DNA of 64,000 nucleotides, from positions 1 through 64,000 of the forward strand of contig JAEUPJ010000006.1 in the NCBI GenBank assembly GCA_016790285.1, written 5' to 3'. The position numbers and the translations under genes are program-made. The notes under the pieces were generated by a model. The model was not told the DNA's origin. It searched no databases and was given only the letters and a program-made list of their open reading frames with translations. Shown here piece by piece: positions 34,403 through 45,000 of the stretch. Numbering within the stretch: position 1 is the first letter of the stretch; the number at the start of each line of letters is the position of its first letter. This DNA comes from Roseateles sp. GTDB taxonomy: Bacteria > Pseudomonadota > Gammaproteobacteria > Burkholderiales > Burkholderiaceae_C.

Positions 34403-36487
34403 TTAGCCTGTGCTGCCCAGCCAGCGCTCGAAGTCCGGCAGATCCATGGGCTTGGCCAGCAGGTAGCCCTGGAGCAGGTCGCAGCCGCAGGCGGTGACGC
34501 AGGCCAGCTCGGCAGCGTTCTCCACGCCCTCGGCGGTCACCGTCAGCCCCAGCCCCTGGCCGACGCCGACGATGGATTTCAGCAGCGCCTGGCGGCGCGG
34601 GTCGCGGTCCACGTCCTGCACGAAGCTGCGGTCGATCTTGAGCTCGTCCACCGGCAGGTGCTGCAGGTAGGCCAGCGAGGACTGCCCCGTGCCGAAGTCG
34701 TCGATGGCCAGGCGCACGCCCCAGCTTTTCAAGGCGTGCAGCACGGCGATCGGGTCGGCACCGCTTGCCATGAGGCCCGTCTCCGTCACCTCCAGCTGCA
34801 GCTGGCTCGGGTCCACGCCGTGCTCGGCCAGCAGCGCCGCGAGCCGGGCGGGCAGGGCCTGGTCCTGCAGGTCCAGCGTGGAGATGTTGACCGCGATGGT
34901 CAGCGGCTCGCGCCCCGCGGCTGTCCAGGCCGCCAGCGTGCGCACGGCCCGCGCGAGCATCCAGTCGGTGATCTGGCGGATGCGCCCGCTGCGCTCGGCA
35001 AACGGGATGAAGTCGCCCGGCGGCAGCCAGCCGCGCTGAGGGTGCTGCCAGCGCACCAGTGCCTCGGCCCCGACGATGCGACCCGTCTTCAGGCAGCGCT
35101 TGGGCTGCAGGAACTGGCGCAGCTGGTCTTGCTGGATGGCGATGGCCAGGTCCGACAGCAGGCTCAGGTGCAGGGCGCGCGCTGCCTCGGCGCCGGGGTT
35201 GAAGACGGCCACGGCCTGGCGCAGCCGCTTGGCCTCGAACATGGCCTCCTCGGCGCGGCGCAGCAGCGTCTCAGTGTCGGTGGCGTGCTCCGGCCAGTGG
35301 GCCACGCCGAGCGACACCGACAGGTCCAGCGACTGGCCCTGCCACGACAGCTGGTGCTCCACCTCCTCGCGCAGCTGGGCGGCCAGCGCCGCGCCGTGCT
35401 CCGCCCGCAGCACGGGCGCGAGCGCGGCGAAGGTGCCGCCGGCCAGCCGCCCGTAGGCGGCCGCGCCCTCGAACAGCGCGGCCAGCTTGGCGGCGGCCCC
35501 CTTGAGCAGGGCGTCGCCTGCCTCGAAGCCGAGCACGCTGTTGACGGCCTTGAGCCGGTCCACGTCGATGCAGATGAGCACCGCCAGCCGCTCGCCCTCG
35601 GGCAGGCTGGCCAGCAGCCGGTCCCCGTCGGCGATGAAGCGGGCGCGCTGCGGCAGCCCGGTGAGCAGGTCGGTGTCGGCCAGGCGGCGCAGTTCGGCCT
35701 CGCGCTCGCCGACGGCGGCGGCCATGGTGTTCATGGCGCGTGCCATGCGGCCCACCTCGTCGTCGGAGTTGACGGCGATGCGGTGGCCGTACTGGCCCTG
35801 GGCGATGCGCTCGGCGCCGTCCTCCGCACGCTTGAGCGGGCGCACGATGGAGCGCGTGACGCCGACGGCCAGCACCGCGCCCGCCACCAGCGCGCCAAGA
35901 CACAGCGCGAGCACGCCGGTGCGGTCGACGTCGATCTGGTCGCGCAGCTCGCGCGCCTGGGCGGTGCCCGCCCGCTCTTCGCTGGAGGCGAGCTGGTGGA
36001 TGGCGCTGACGAACAGCGACAGCGCCGACTCGGTGTCGCTGCCCAAGAGCATGCGCGCGGCGTGGAAATCGTTGGCCTCGATGAGGCGGCGCACCTCCGC
36101 GTAGCTGGTGCGGTAGTCGGCCAGGCTCTGGCGCACTTCGTCCAGCCGCTCGCTGCGCGGCCCCGGCGGCAGCACCAGGGCCAGGCGCTGCATGGCGTCG
36201 TCCAGCCGGTTGTTGGCCGCGGCGATCTCGGGGTAGGCGGCCACGCGCAGCTCGCCGTCGGGGCTCATGACCACGAGCAGCTTGCGCGCCACGGCCTCGG
36301 CGTTGCGGTTGATCTCGTTGACCGCGTCGCGGATGGCGGCCTGGTCGTCGACGATGCGGTTCAGCGCGGCCGACAGCCCTGTCAGCCGGTAGGCCGATAG
36401 GGCCGCCAGGACCAGCAGCAGGAGCAGCAACAGGCCGAAGGCCAGTCCCAGGCGGGTGCGGATGCGCAGCCGCCTTGCCAATCTCAT
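34403..36487 (-). CDS. HAMP-GGDEF(degenerate)-EAL membrane signalling protein
   Basis: A 694-aa sensor. Order: TM1 (about 11-31), a periplasmic four-helix-bundle region, TM2 (about 195-215), HAMP, a GGDEF domain whose signature reads AGGTF and is thus probably inactive as a cyclase, and a full EAL domain with [36 protein letters not shown] and [11 protein letters not shown]. It should degrade cyclic di-GMP, perhaps with GTP bound to the GGDEF half. The ATG overlaps the mgsA stop by 4 bases. Confidence 0.93.
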   Translation of the reverse strand: MRLARRLRIRTRLGLAFGLLLLLLLVLAALSAYRLTGLSAALNRIVDDQAAIRDAVNEINRNAEAVARKLLVVMSPDGELRVAAYPEIAAANNRLDDAMQRLALVLPPGPRSERLDEVRQSLADYRTSYAEVRRLIEANDFHAARMLLGSDTESALSLFVSAIHQLASSEERAGTAQARELRDQIDVDRTGVLALCLGALVAGAVLAVGVTRSIVRPLKRAEDGAERIAQGQYGHRIAVNSDDEVGRMARAMNTMAAAVGEREAELRRLADTDLLTGLPQRARFIADGDRLLASLPEGERLAVLICIDVDRLKAVNSVLGFEAGDALLKGAAAKLAALFEGAAAYGRLAGGTFAALAPVLRAEHGAALAAQLREEVEHQLSWQGQSLDLSVSLGVAHWPEHATDTETLLRRAEEAMFEAKRLRQAVAVFNPGAEAARALHLSLLSDLAIAIQQDQLRQFLQPKRCLKTGRIVGAEALVRWQHPQRGWLPPGDFIPFAERSGRIRQITDWMLARAVRTLAAWTAAGREPLTIAVNISTLDLQDQALPARLAALLAEHGVDPSQLQLEVTETGLMASGADPIAVLHALKSWGVRLAIDDFGTGQSSLAYLQHLPVDELKIDRSFVQDVDRDPRRQALLKSIVGVGQGLGLTVTAEGVENAAELACVTACGCDLLQGYLLAKPMDLPDFERWLGSTG

Positions 36488-36852
36488 TCGCTGCTCCAGC
36501 GCGTGAGCAGCAGCCGGGCGGTGGCGACGTTGGTGGCGCAGGGCACGTCGTGCACGTCGCAGGCGCGCACGAGGGCGTTGATGTCGGGTTCGTGCGGCTG
36601 CGGGGTCATGGGGTCGCGCAGGAAGATGACGCCGTCCAGGTCGCCCACGGCCAGCCGTGCGCCGATCTGCAGGTCGCCCCCCATGGGACCGCTGAGCATG
36701 CGCTCGATAGTGAGGCCGTGCGCGGCATGCAGGCGAGCGCCCGTGGTGCCGGTGGCCATGAGCTGGCAGCGCCGCAGCAGGGGCAGGAAGTCGCCCGCCA
36801 GGGCGATGATGGCGTCCTTTTTGCCGTCGTGGGCGATGAGAGCGAGTTTCAT
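36484..36852 (-). CDS. mgsA: Methylglyoxal synthase
   Basis: A 122-aa enzyme that turns dihydroxyacetone phosphate into methylglyoxal. Motifs are [24 protein letters not shown] (phosphate binding), [17 protein letters not shown] with the catalytic aspartate, and [18 protein letters not shown]. The start [12 protein letters not shown] was chosen over an upstream in-frame ATG (36876) because it is the usual family start. It is the first gene of a pair with the EAL protein, joined by a 4-base overlap. Confidence 0.93.
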   Translation of the reverse strand: MKLALIAHDGKKDAIIALAGDFLPLLRRCQLMATGTTGARLHAAHGLTIERMLSGPMGGDLQIGARLAVGDLDGVIFLRDPMTPQPHEPDINALVRACDVHDVPCATNVATARLLLTRWSSE

Positions 36853-36880
36853 TCTTTTGGTGACGGGAGTCCGCAAAGGA

Positions 36881-36909
36881 TTGACGTTACACGCAAGCCA
36901 CTGTCATAA
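36881..36909 (+). promoter_or_regulatory. Possible promoter upstream of the PEP-mutase-like gene
   Basis: TTGACG, 17 bases, then TCATAA on the plus strand. A second hexamer TTGACA, a perfect -35, begins at 36930 but has no good -10. Either could drive the gene at 37053, leaving a leader of 80-130 bases in which I see no gene. Confidence 0.4.
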
Positions 36910-37052
36910 ACGGCGTTGGACTGGGCACATTGACACGTTGCCCGCCGCTGTTACCCGGATGTACCCGCCGGTTCGCGCAGCCCTGCTGCTGCCAGGACGT
37001 GTCAGTGCCACGGGGCAGCATCGGCTGTCCTGACCGTTTCAGACGCCACACC

Positions 37053-37856
37053 ATGAACTTCCGACAGCTCCATGCAGGCCCGGACCTGCTGCAGATCGCC
37101 AACGTCTGGGACGCCGGCAGCGCCGTGCTCGTGCAGGCACTGGGCGTGCCCGCCCTGGCCACCACCAGTGCCGGCCTGGCCTGGGCACTGGGCTACGCCG
37201 ACGGCAACGCGCTGCCGATCGACGAGCACGCGGCTGCGCTGCGACGCATTGCCCGCGTTGCGCGCGTGCCGCTGTCGGCCGACAGCGAGGCCGGCTACAG
37301 CGACGACCCGGCGACCGTGGCGGACAACGTCATGCGCCTGGTGGAGGCCGGCGCCGTGGGCATCAACCTGGAGGACGGCGCGGGGCTGCCCGCCCTGCTG
37401 TGCCGCAAGCTGGAGGCCATCAAGGCCGCCACGACCCGCGCGGGGGTGGACCTCTTCGTCAACGCCCGCTGCGACGTCTGGCTGCGCAACCTGGCGCCGG
37501 GCCGGGCCGTGGAGGAAGTGCTGCTGCGCGCGCGTGACTACGCGGCCGCGGGCGCCGACGGGCTGTTTGCGGCGGGCGTCACGGCGCCGGCCGACATCGA
37601 GGCCCTGGTCAGCGGCCAGCCGCTGCCGCTGAACGTCATGGCGCGCTCCGCGCTGCCGGACCTGGACACGCTGCGCCGCCTGGGCGTGCGCCGCATCAGC
37701 GCGGGCAGCGCCATCGCCGAGGCGGCCTGGGGCCGCGCCCAGCGCGCGGCCGCCGGTTTCCTCGCCACGGGCGGCGGCGCCGACGTGTACGACGGGGCGG
37801 CGCCCTACCCGCAGATCAACGCCGCGCTGGCCGCGGCCAGCGCGCATCAGGGCTGA
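37053..37856 (+). CDS. Isocitrate lyase/PEP-mutase family protein
   Basis: A 267-aa TIM-barrel protein. FRQLHAGPDLLQIANVWDAG, TTSAGLAWALGYADG, the metal site PLSADSEAGYSDDP, GAVGINLEDG and the arginine-containing VNARCDVWL follow the family order. The usual K-C-H catalytic segment of true isocitrate lyases is missing, as is normal in this oxaloacetate-decarboxylase/phosphonomutase-like group, so the substrate is open. Its end overlaps the next gene on the other strand by 10 bases. Confidence 0.9.
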   Translation: MNFRQLHAGPDLLQIANVWDAGSAVLVQALGVPALATTSAGLAWALGYADGNALPIDEHAAALRRIARVARVPLSADSEAGYSDDPATVADNVMRLVEAGAVGINLEDGAGLPALLCRKLEAIKAATTRAGVDLFVNARCDVWLRNLAPGRAVEEVLLRARDYAAAGADGLFAAGVTAPADIEALVSGQPLPLNVMARSALPDLDTLRRLGVRRISAGSAIAEAAWGRAQRAAAGFLATGGGADVYDGAAPYPQINAALAAASAHQG

Positions 37857-38476
37857 GGCGGGACGGACACGCGCAGCTGCAGCTCGCGCTCGGGGCGCGC
37901 CGCGGCGTCGCTGCTGCTGAGCGTGCCGCGCGGTGCCGGCGGGGTGGTGCTGCCGGTGCGGGCCACGGTGTGCCAGCGTTCCAGGGGCAGCTCCAGCGTG
38001 GCGGCCACGGCGTTGCCGTCGTCCTCGACCTGGTAGCTCACCCGCACGGGCGCCCGCCCGCCGGCCCAGCTCGGTGCGACGGCGATGCTGCGCACCACCT
38101 CGCGCTCGCGCGGCTGCGGTCGGGCGTAGACGCTGCGCACCTGGCCCTGCGGCGAGAGCTCGGCGACCGCGTCCAGCCACTGCAGCGGCTCGCGCGTGGC
38201 CAGGCGCAGCGCGGCGCGCTCGCCGTTGCGCACCAGCAGCCGCTCCGGCGGGGGCGGTACCGCGCCACTCGTGGCCGTGACGACGCCCGGCCCGCGCGGC
38301 GACACGGCGCCGGCGGTGCCGACAACCACGGCGCCGTCCCGCACGCCGGCCTGCGCCGCCGGGGGCAGGGCGCTGTCCACCCAGCGCAGCTCCACGAGCA
38401 GGTTGACCGCGGGCAGGGCGGCTTGCGCCAGCGTCGTCGACGCGGCGAGCAGCAGCGAACAGGCAAGGCGCTTCAT
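37847..38476 (-). CDS. Hypothetical secreted protein
   Basis: A 209-aa protein with a type I signal peptide (MKRLACSLLLAASTTLAQA) and no domain I can name. The middle has VNLLVELRWVDSALP and repeated proline-rich turns, and later LQWLDAVAELSPQGQVRSVYARPQ, suggesting beta-rich periplasmic structure. The segment VNLLVELRWV recalls proteins that sit beside type II/IV pilus secretins, but no such genes are near. It ends in convergent overlap with the PEP-mutase-like gene. Confidence 0.65.
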   Translation of the reverse strand: MKRLACSLLLAASTTLAQAALPAVNLLVELRWVDSALPPAAQAGVRDGAVVVGTAGAVSPRGPGVVTATSGAVPPPPERLLVRNGERAALRLATREPLQWLDAVAELSPQGQVRSVYARPQPREREVVRSIAVAPSWAGGRAPVRVSYQVEDDGNAVAATLELPLERWHTVARTGSTTPPAPRGTLSSSDAAARPERELQLRVSVPPQP

Positions 38477-38486
38477 GCGCCGCAGC

Positions 38487-39383
38487 TTAGCCCCGCGAGG
38501 CGCCGCTGCGCAGCCGCAAAAGCTGGGGCCCGAACAGGTTGATCGCCAGACCCGACATCACGAGCGCGGCCGCGGCCAGCTTCCAGCCCGGCAGCGGCTC
38601 GCCCAGCAGCAGGCTGGCCGAGCCCATGCCGAAGACCGGCACCAGCAACGCCATGGGCACGATGCGCCCGGCGGCATGGCGCGCGAGCAGCCAGCTCCAC
38701 ACGCCATAACCGAACAGCGTGTTGCCCACCGACTGCCACAGCACGGCCGCCCAGGTGCCGAGGTCCGAGGCCGCCAGGCCCGCGGCAACCGCCTGGGGGC
38801 CGTCGATCAGCAGGGCCAGCACGGCCAGCGGTGGCACCGCGAACGCGCTGCTCCACACGACGTAGGCCAGCATGTCGATGCGCCCGGCGCGCTGCGTCAG
38901 CAGGTTGGCGCAGGCCCATGAGAACGCGGCGGCCAGCACCATGGCCACGCCCAGCGGCGTGGTGGCGCCGTCGGTGTGCGAGGCGATGAGGCCCACGCCG
39001 CCGGCCGCGAGCGCCAGGCCCAGCCACTGCGTGGCCAGCACCTTTTCGCGGCGGATGCGCACGGCCAGCAGCAGCGTGAAGAACACCTGCGTCTGCACGA
39101 CGAGCGAGGCCAGGCCCGGTGAGATCTGGCTGCGCATGGCGAGGTAGAGCAGCCCGAACTGGCCCACGCCGATGAAAAGGCCGTAGCCCGCGAGGTTGCG
39201 CCAGCCGACCCGTGGCCGCGGCAGGAAGAAGCAGGCGGGCACGAAGGCGAAGCTGAAGCGCAGCACGGCCAGCGTCATCGGCGGCAGCGTGTGCAGCGCG
39301 TACTTGATGACGACGAAGTTGCTGCCCCAGATGGCGACAACGGCCAGGGCGAGCATGAAGTGGCGCAGCGGCAAGGGGGCCAT
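38487..39383 (-). CDS. EamA/DMT-family transporter
   Basis: A 298-aa inner-membrane protein with ten predicted helices in two EamA repeats. The first repeat starts ALAVVAIWGSNFVVIKYALH, a strong family signature; the second holds LLVPVFGMGSASLLLGEPL, the conserved loop-helix with the acidic residue. It resembles the O-acetylserine/cysteine exporter group, but substrates cannot be read from sequence. The gene lies alone between two genes of the same strand with gaps of 10 and 33 bases. Confidence 0.92.
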   Translation of the reverse strand: MAPLPLRHFMLALAVVAIWGSNFVVIKYALHTLPPMTLAVLRFSFAFVPACFFLPRPRVGWRNLAGYGLFIGVGQFGLLYLAMRSQISPGLASLVVQTQVFFTLLLAVRIRREKVLATQWLGLALAAGGVGLIASHTDGATTPLGVAMVLAAAFSWACANLLTQRAGRIDMLAYVVWSSAFAVPPLAVLALLIDGPQAVAAGLAASDLGTWAAVLWQSVGNTLFGYGVWSWLLARHAAGRIVPMALLVPVFGMGSASLLLGEPLPGWKLAAAALVMSGLAINLFGPQLLRLRSGASRG

Positions 39384-39416
39384 GCGGGCGGTGGGTGGCG
39401 AGCTCGGGGCGACCGA

Positions 39417-40553
39417 CTATGCCAGCGGCGCTTCGCCCGGGTTGGCGCAGGTGCGATTGCGGCCTTGCGCCTTGGCCTCATAGAGCAGCTCGTCGGCCCG
39501 CGCCAGCGTCTGTGCCAGCGTCTCGCCGCGCCGGTGCCCGGTCAGGCCGATGGAGACGGTGAGGGCCAGTGGGGGCCCGTCGGGCCGCTCGAAGGGCAGC
39601 GCGGCGATCTGCTCGCGCAGGCGCTCCACGCCGGCCAGGGCCAGCGGCATGCCGGTGTCGGGCAGCAGCACGAGGAACTCCTCACCACCCCAGCGGGCCA
39701 GCACGTCGGTGGCGCGCAGGGCCGCCTGGCCGGCCTGGGCGAAGCGGCGCAGCACCAGGTCGCCGGTGGCGTGGCCGTGCGTGTCGTTGATGTGCTTGAA
39801 GTGGTCCAGGTCGATGACGGCAATGCAGAAGTCGTGCGGGTGGCGCAGCGAGCGCAGCAGTTCCTGGTCTACGAGGGCCTGCATCTGGCGGCGGTTGGGC
39901 AGGCCGGTGAGCTCGTCGCGCGTGGCGATGACCTGCAGTTGCGCGAGCGCGCGGCTGAGTTCCTGGCGCTGGCGCGACAGCCGCTCGCGGATGCTGCTCA
40001 TGCGTGCCGTCAGCACTGCCACCGCCGGCAGCATGCAGGCCAGCATCAGGAAGTGGCCCACCTCCACCTCGGGCGGGTAGCGGGCCGGCTGGCGCACGGC
40101 CATCACGGCCATCACCGTGCCGAACAGCATCAGCGCGAACAGGCTCAGCGCAAAGGCGGCGCGCGGTCGCAGCTGGAACATGCCGAACATCAGGATGAGC
40201 GTCAGCACCGGGAACACGGCGCCTCGCATGGGCCCGGCCAGGGCGTAGCCGAAGGCGGCCGAGGTGATGGCGAAGGCGATCTGCAGCTGCGTGAGCGAGG
40301 GGTCCGTCAGCCGACATGACCAGCCGCTGCGGATGCAGGCGTAGAACATCGCCATGCCGCCGACCGAGATGACTGTCCATGCCCACAGGGCCGCCCCGCG
40401 CTCGCCCTGGGCGATGTGCACGCAGTAGTGCATCACCGGCGCGCACAGCGCCATGAGCGCCATGGCCAGCGAGGTCTGGCGCAGGCGCAGGCGTTGGGCC
40501 GGGTCGGTGCCCAGCCACAGGTCCGCCAGCCGCTGCATGGGGGGTGCCCTCAT
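39417..40553 (-). CDS. Diguanylate cyclase with N-terminal membrane domain
   Basis: A 378-aa enzyme that makes cyclic di-GMP. The first 190 residues contain about six membrane helices without a known sensory motif. The C-terminal GGDEF domain has an active GGEEF signature (RWGGEEFLVLLPDTG), DELTGLPNRR at its start, DLDHFKHINDTHGHATGD, and an RxxD inhibitory site (RATD) five residues before GGEEF, so product inhibition is expected. It forms, with the EAL sensor 3 kb away, the cyclic di-GMP genes of this window. Confidence 0.93.
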   Translation of the reverse strand: MRAPPMQRLADLWLGTDPAQRLRLRQTSLAMALMALCAPVMHYCVHIAQGERGAALWAWTVISVGGMAMFYACIRSGWSCRLTDPSLTQLQIAFAITSAAFGYALAGPMRGAVFPVLTLILMFGMFQLRPRAAFALSLFALMLFGTVMAVMAVRQPARYPPEVEVGHFLMLACMLPAVAVLTARMSSIRERLSRQRQELSRALAQLQVIATRDELTGLPNRRQMQALVDQELLRSLRHPHDFCIAVIDLDHFKHINDTHGHATGDLVLRRFAQAGQAALRATDVLARWGGEEFLVLLPDTGMPLALAGVERLREQIAALPFERPDGPPLALTVSIGLTGHRRGETLAQTLARADELLYEAKAQGRNRTCANPGEAPLA

Positions 40554-40579
40554 GCCGGGAGCCTAACCCGTGGCCGGCC

Positions 40580-41317
40580 TCAGCCCACGCGGCCGGTGAG
40601 CAGCGCCTGCGCCCACTCCGGGCGGCCGTTGCGCTCTGCCAGCGCCGCCATGGCCGCGTGGTCGTAGGCGACGGCGTGCTGGCTGCAATGCCAGCGGCCG
40701 TCGCGCTGCTGGACGATGGCGTAGTTCGCATCCGGCGTGCCTCGCTCGACGACGTAGCGCTCGGGCTCGTCGTCCACGTAGGCCTGCAGCCCGACGCTGC
40801 CGGGGTTGATGAGCAGCTGGCCTGCCGCCGTGCGCACCGCGCGCGGCACGTGGCTGTGGCCGCAGGCGACGAGGGCCTCGGTGTGGTCGCCCAGTCGCTC
40901 GGCGATCTCGGCCGCCGTGGCCAGGCCGAGCGCGCCGCCGCGCGGCGTTTCCAGGAAGTGCTCGTCGTCCCGGCGCGGCGTGCCGTGGCACAGGTAGATG
41001 CCGGGTGCCCAGGCCCACTGGGGCTGCAGGCCGCGCAGCCAGCTCAGCTCGGCGCTGCCGAGGGCGGCGCGGGCGAAGCCGTCGGAGGCGCCGCCGGCCT
41101 CGGGCGTCCATTCGAGCACCTGGCGCTCGTGGTTGCCCGCGAGCACGGGCCAGCCGCTGGTCATCAGCCACTGCGCCGTCTCGCGCGGCATGAGCGGGCC
41201 GGAGAGGTTGTCGCCCAGGCAGAGCACCTGGTCGACCCCCTGGCGGCGGATGTCGGCGGCGACCGCCTCCAGTGCCGGCAGGTTGCCGTGGATGTCGGAG
41301 ACGAGGGCCAGGCGCAT
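40580..41317 (-). CDS. Metallophosphoesterase (YfcE/calcineurin-like)
   Basis: A 245-aa dinuclear metallophosphoesterase. The ligands are visible in order: LVSDIHGNLPALE, LCLGDNLSGP, LAGNHERQVL, LYLCHGTPRRDDE, and VACGHSHVPR. The C-terminal LLINPGSVGLQAY matches the YfcE/MPE group. Its substrate is likely a phosphodiester or nucleotide, not a protein. It lies 5 bases after the Lrp-type regulator on the same strand. Confidence 0.93.
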   Translation of the reverse strand: MRLALVSDIHGNLPALEAVAADIRRQGVDQVLCLGDNLSGPLMPRETAQWLMTSGWPVLAGNHERQVLEWTPEAGGASDGFARAALGSAELSWLRGLQPQWAWAPGIYLCHGTPRRDDEHFLETPRGGALGLATAAEIAERLGDHTEALVACGHSHVPRAVRTAAGQLLINPGSVGLQAYVDDEPERYVVERGTPDANYAIVQQRDGRWHCSQHAVAYDHAAMAALAERNGRPEWAQALLTGRVG

Positions 41318-41322
41318 GGTGT

Positions 41323-41820
41323 TCAGCCTTTCAGGTGTCCGAGGGGCAGCACGCCGCTGGCCTTCACTTCACCGAGCGAGAAGCTCGTGTGAATGTCCTT
41401 CACGTTGGGCAGGTTCAGCAAGGTGTCGATGGAGAAGCGCGAGAAGGCGTCCAGGTCGGTCGCCATGACCTGCAGCTCGAAGGTGCCCGCGCCCGAGATG
41501 TAGTGGCAGGCGATGACCTCGGGCAGCTGGCGGATGGCGTCTTCCAGCGGCTTGGTGGCCGCGCCCGCGCTGCGTTCGGCGTCCACGCGCACGAAGGCCA
41601 GCACACCGAGGCCCAGCTTGCGGCGGTCGATCTCGGCGCGGTAGCCGGTGATGTAGCCCTGCTCCTCCAGCCACCGCACGCGCCGCCAGGTGGGCGCGGC
41701 CGACAGCCCGATGCGCTGGGCCAGCTCGGCGTTGGACAGCCGCGCGTCGGCCTGCAGCGCGGCCAGGATGGCGATGTGGTGGCGGTCCAGGGCCTCGGGG
41801 GGGGTGTCGTCGGAACTCAT
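41323..41820 (-). CDS. Lrp/AsnC-family transcriptional regulator
   Basis: A 165-aa regulator: an N-terminal winged helix-turn-helix (LDRHHIAILAALQADARLSNAELAQRIGLSAAPTWRRVRWLEEQGYI) and a C-terminal RAM domain (residues about 70-155, with HYISGAGTFELQVMATDLD) that binds amino acids or acids. It diverges from the indolepyruvate oxidoreductase gene across 216 bases, the classic layout for a local Lrp-type regulator of an amino-acid catabolic enzyme. An aromatic amino acid or its keto acid is the likely signal, by inference from that neighbour. Confidence 0.93.
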   Translation of the reverse strand: MSSDDTPPEALDRHHIAILAALQADARLSNAELAQRIGLSAAPTWRRVRWLEEQGYITGYRAEIDRRKLGLGVLAFVRVDAERSAGAATKPLEDAIRQLPEVIACHYISGAGTFELQVMATDLDAFSRFSIDTLLNLPNVKDIHTSFSLGEVKASGVLPLGHLKG

Positions 41821-42036
41821 GGTTTGCCCTGATCGGCGAAGTCTTGATATGAATTGAAACGAAATTGGGTGATTTGAGCAAGGACATTGCTGCGGCTGAC
41901 CATCTTCAGCGCCAATGAGAAAGCACTGTGCCCCCTCATTTCCCTACACTGCCCGGTCCGGCCATACTGGCCGAGAAGCCCGCACGGCCGCCTCACAAGG
42001 GCGGCCCGAAGGCCCGTCACACAGGAGCCCCACCCG
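41821..42036. promoter_or_regulatory. Divergent control region of lrp and the indolepyruvate oxidoreductase
   Basis: 216 bases between divergent starts. The part near lrp (about 41840-41880) is notably A+T-rich for this genome, as expected for an Lrp-type binding region. A TACACT hexamer at about 41945-41950 could be a -10 for the plus strand. ACAGGAG before the ATG at 42037 is a good ribosome site. Operator half-sites are not obvious. Confidence 0.5.
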
Positions 42037-45000
42037 ATGAACGCCCCGCTGCCCGAACACATCCTGCGCGCGCTGCAGACCGTCACCCTCGACGACAAAT
42101 ACGCGCTCGATTCCGGCCGTGCCTTCATGAGCGGCGTGCAGGCCCTGGTGCGCCTGCCCATGCTGCAACGCACGCGCGACGCGATGGCGGGCCTGAACAC
42201 CGCCGGCTTCATCAGCGGCTACCGCGGCTCGCCGCTGGGCGGCTATGACCAGGCGCTGTTCGCGGCCAAGAAGCACCTGGCCAAGCAGAACATCGTCTTC
42301 CAGCCGGGCGTGAACGAGGAACTCGGCGCCACGGCCGTCTGGGGCACGCAGCAGCTCGACCTCTTCCCCGAGAAGGCCAAGTTCGACGGCGTCTTCGGCC
42401 TCTGGTACGGCAAGGGCCCGGGCGTGGACCGCTGCATCGACGTGTTCAAGCACGCCAACATGGCGGGCACGAGCAAGCACGGCGGCGTGATCGCGATTGC
42501 CGGTGACGACCACATCGCCAAGAGCTCCACGGCCGCCCACCAGAGCGACCACGTCTTCAAGGCCGTGGGCTTCCCGACCTTCTTCCCGAGCAGCGTGCAG
42601 GACATCCTGGACATGGGCCTGCACGCCTTCGCCATGAGCCGTTTCTCGGGCCTGTGGGCGGGCATGAAGACCATCCAGGAGATCGTCGAGTCGTCGGCCT
42701 CCGTGAGCGTGGACCCCGACCGCGTCAATATCATCCTGCCCGAGGACTTCGTCGTCCCGCCGGGCGGCCTGCACATCCGCTGGCCCGACCCGCCGCTGGA
42801 GCAGGAGTCGCGGATGATGAACTTCAAGTGGTACGCCGCGCTGGCCTACATCCGCGCCAACCGCCTGAACTACAACGTCATCGAGGGTCCGAACGACCGC
42901 TTCGGCATCATCACCAGCGGCAAGGCGTTCAACGACACGCGCCAGGCGCTGCACGACCTGGGCCTGGACGACGACACCTGCCGGCGGCTCGGCATCCGGC
43001 TGCACAAGGTCAACGTGGTGTGGCCGCTCGAAGCCCAGGTGGCGCGCGAGTTTGCCAAGGGCCTGCAAGAGATCCTCGTCGTCGAGGAGAAGCGCCAGAT
43101 CATCGAGTACCAGGTCAAGGAAGAGCTCTACAACTGGCGCGCCGACGTGCGCCCCAACGTGCTCGGCAAGTTCGACGCGGGCGACGGCGAGGGCGGCGAG
43201 TGGAGCGTGCCCAACCCGAGCGACCACTGGCTGCTGCGCCCGCAGGCCGACCTGACGCCGGCCATCATCGCCCGCGCCATCACCAAGCGCCTGAAGAAGC
43301 TCGGCGTGGACGCCGACATCGTCGCGCGCCTGGACGCGCGCATGGCCATCATCGACGCCAAGGAAGCGTCCCTGAAGGCCGAGGAGAAGACCGCCGGCGG
43401 CGCCGACCGCACGCCGTGGTTCTGCTCGGGCTGCCCGCACAACACCTCCACCCGCGTGCCGGACGGCTCGCGCGCCGTGGGCGGCATCGGCTGCCACTAC
43501 ATGGTGACCTGGATGCCCGGCCGCAACACGGCCACCTTCACGCAGATGGGCGGCGAGGGCGTGCCGTGGGTGGGCCAGGCGCCGTTCACCGACGAGAAGC
43601 ACATCTTCAGCAACCTCGGTGACGGCACCTACTTCCACAGCGGCAGCCTGGCCATCCGCCAGAGCATCGCCGCGGGTGTGAACATCACCTACAAGATCCT
43701 CTACAACGACGCCGTCGCCATGACCGGCGGCCAGCAGGTGGGCGAGCGCCCCGAGGGCCACACCGTCATCCAGATCATGAACAGCGTGATCTCCGAAGGC
43801 GTGAAGAAGCTCGTCATCGTGACCGACGAGCCGGCCAAGTACGAGGGCGTGGCCCTGGCCCCCGGCGTGACCGTGCACCACCGCGACGAGCTCGACGAGA
43901 TCCAGCGCCAGTTCCGCGAGATCCCGGGCACGACGGCCATCATCTACGACCAGACCTGCGCCACCGAGAAGCGCCGCCGCAGGAAGCGCGGCAAGCTCGT
44001 CGACCCGGCCAAGCGCGTCGTCATCAACGAGCTGGTGTGCGAAGGCTGCGGCGACTGCTCGGTGCAGAGCAACTGCCTGTCGGTCGAGCCGCTGGAGACC
44101 GACTTCGGCCGCAAGCGCCAGATCAACCAGAACACCTGCAACAAGGACTACTCCTGCGTGAAGGGCTTCTGCCCGAGCTTCGTCACGGTGGAGGGCGGTG
44201 AGCTCAAGAAGCCCAAGAAGGAAGCCCGCAAGAGCCCCTTCGATGCGGCACTCGGCGCACTGCCGCTGCCCGTCGTCCCGAACGCCGAGAGCGCCTGGGG
44301 CATCGTCGTCGCCGGCGTGGGCGGCACGGGCGTCATCACCATCGGCCAGCTGCTCGGCATGGCGGCGCACCTGGAAGGCAAGGGCGTCATCACGCAAGAC
44401 GCCGCGGGCCTGGCGCAAAAGGGCGGCGCGACCTGGAGCCACATCCAGATCGCCAACACGCCCGAGGCCATCCACTGCACCAAGGTCGGCACGGCCGAGG
44501 CTGACCTCGTCATCGCCTGCGACGCCATCGTGGCCGCCAACAAGGCCACGCTCGCCGTCATGCGCGAGGGCCGCACCTATGTCGCGCTGAACACCCACGG
44601 CTCGCCGACCGCCACGCTGGTGAACGACCCGAACTGGAGCTTCCCCGGCGCGGCCTGCGAGCAGGCCCTGGGCAAGGCAGTCGGCCAGACGCACCTGGGC
44701 GCCTTCGACGCCGAGGAAGTGGCCGTCAAGTTGGTGGGCGACTCGCTCTACACCAACCCGCTGATGATGGGCTACGCCTGGCAGCAGGGCCGCATCCCGC
44801 TGAGCTACGACGCGCTCATGCGCGCCATCGAGCTCAACGGCGTGCAGGTGGACAACAACAAGGCCGCCTTCGAGTGGGGCCGCCGCTGCGCCCACGACCT
44901 CAAGGGCGTGCAGTCGCTTTACTCGTCAATTGGCGCCGCCCAGGCCGTCATCCAGCTCGTCAAGCGCCAGAGCGTGGACGAGATCGTCGCCAAGCGCGTG

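Noticed and set aside
41944-44895. Long minus-strand frame opposite the indolepyruvate oxidoreductase
   Set aside because: Low-complexity composition and no motif; the plus strand encodes a complete enzyme with iron-sulfur and thiamine motifs.
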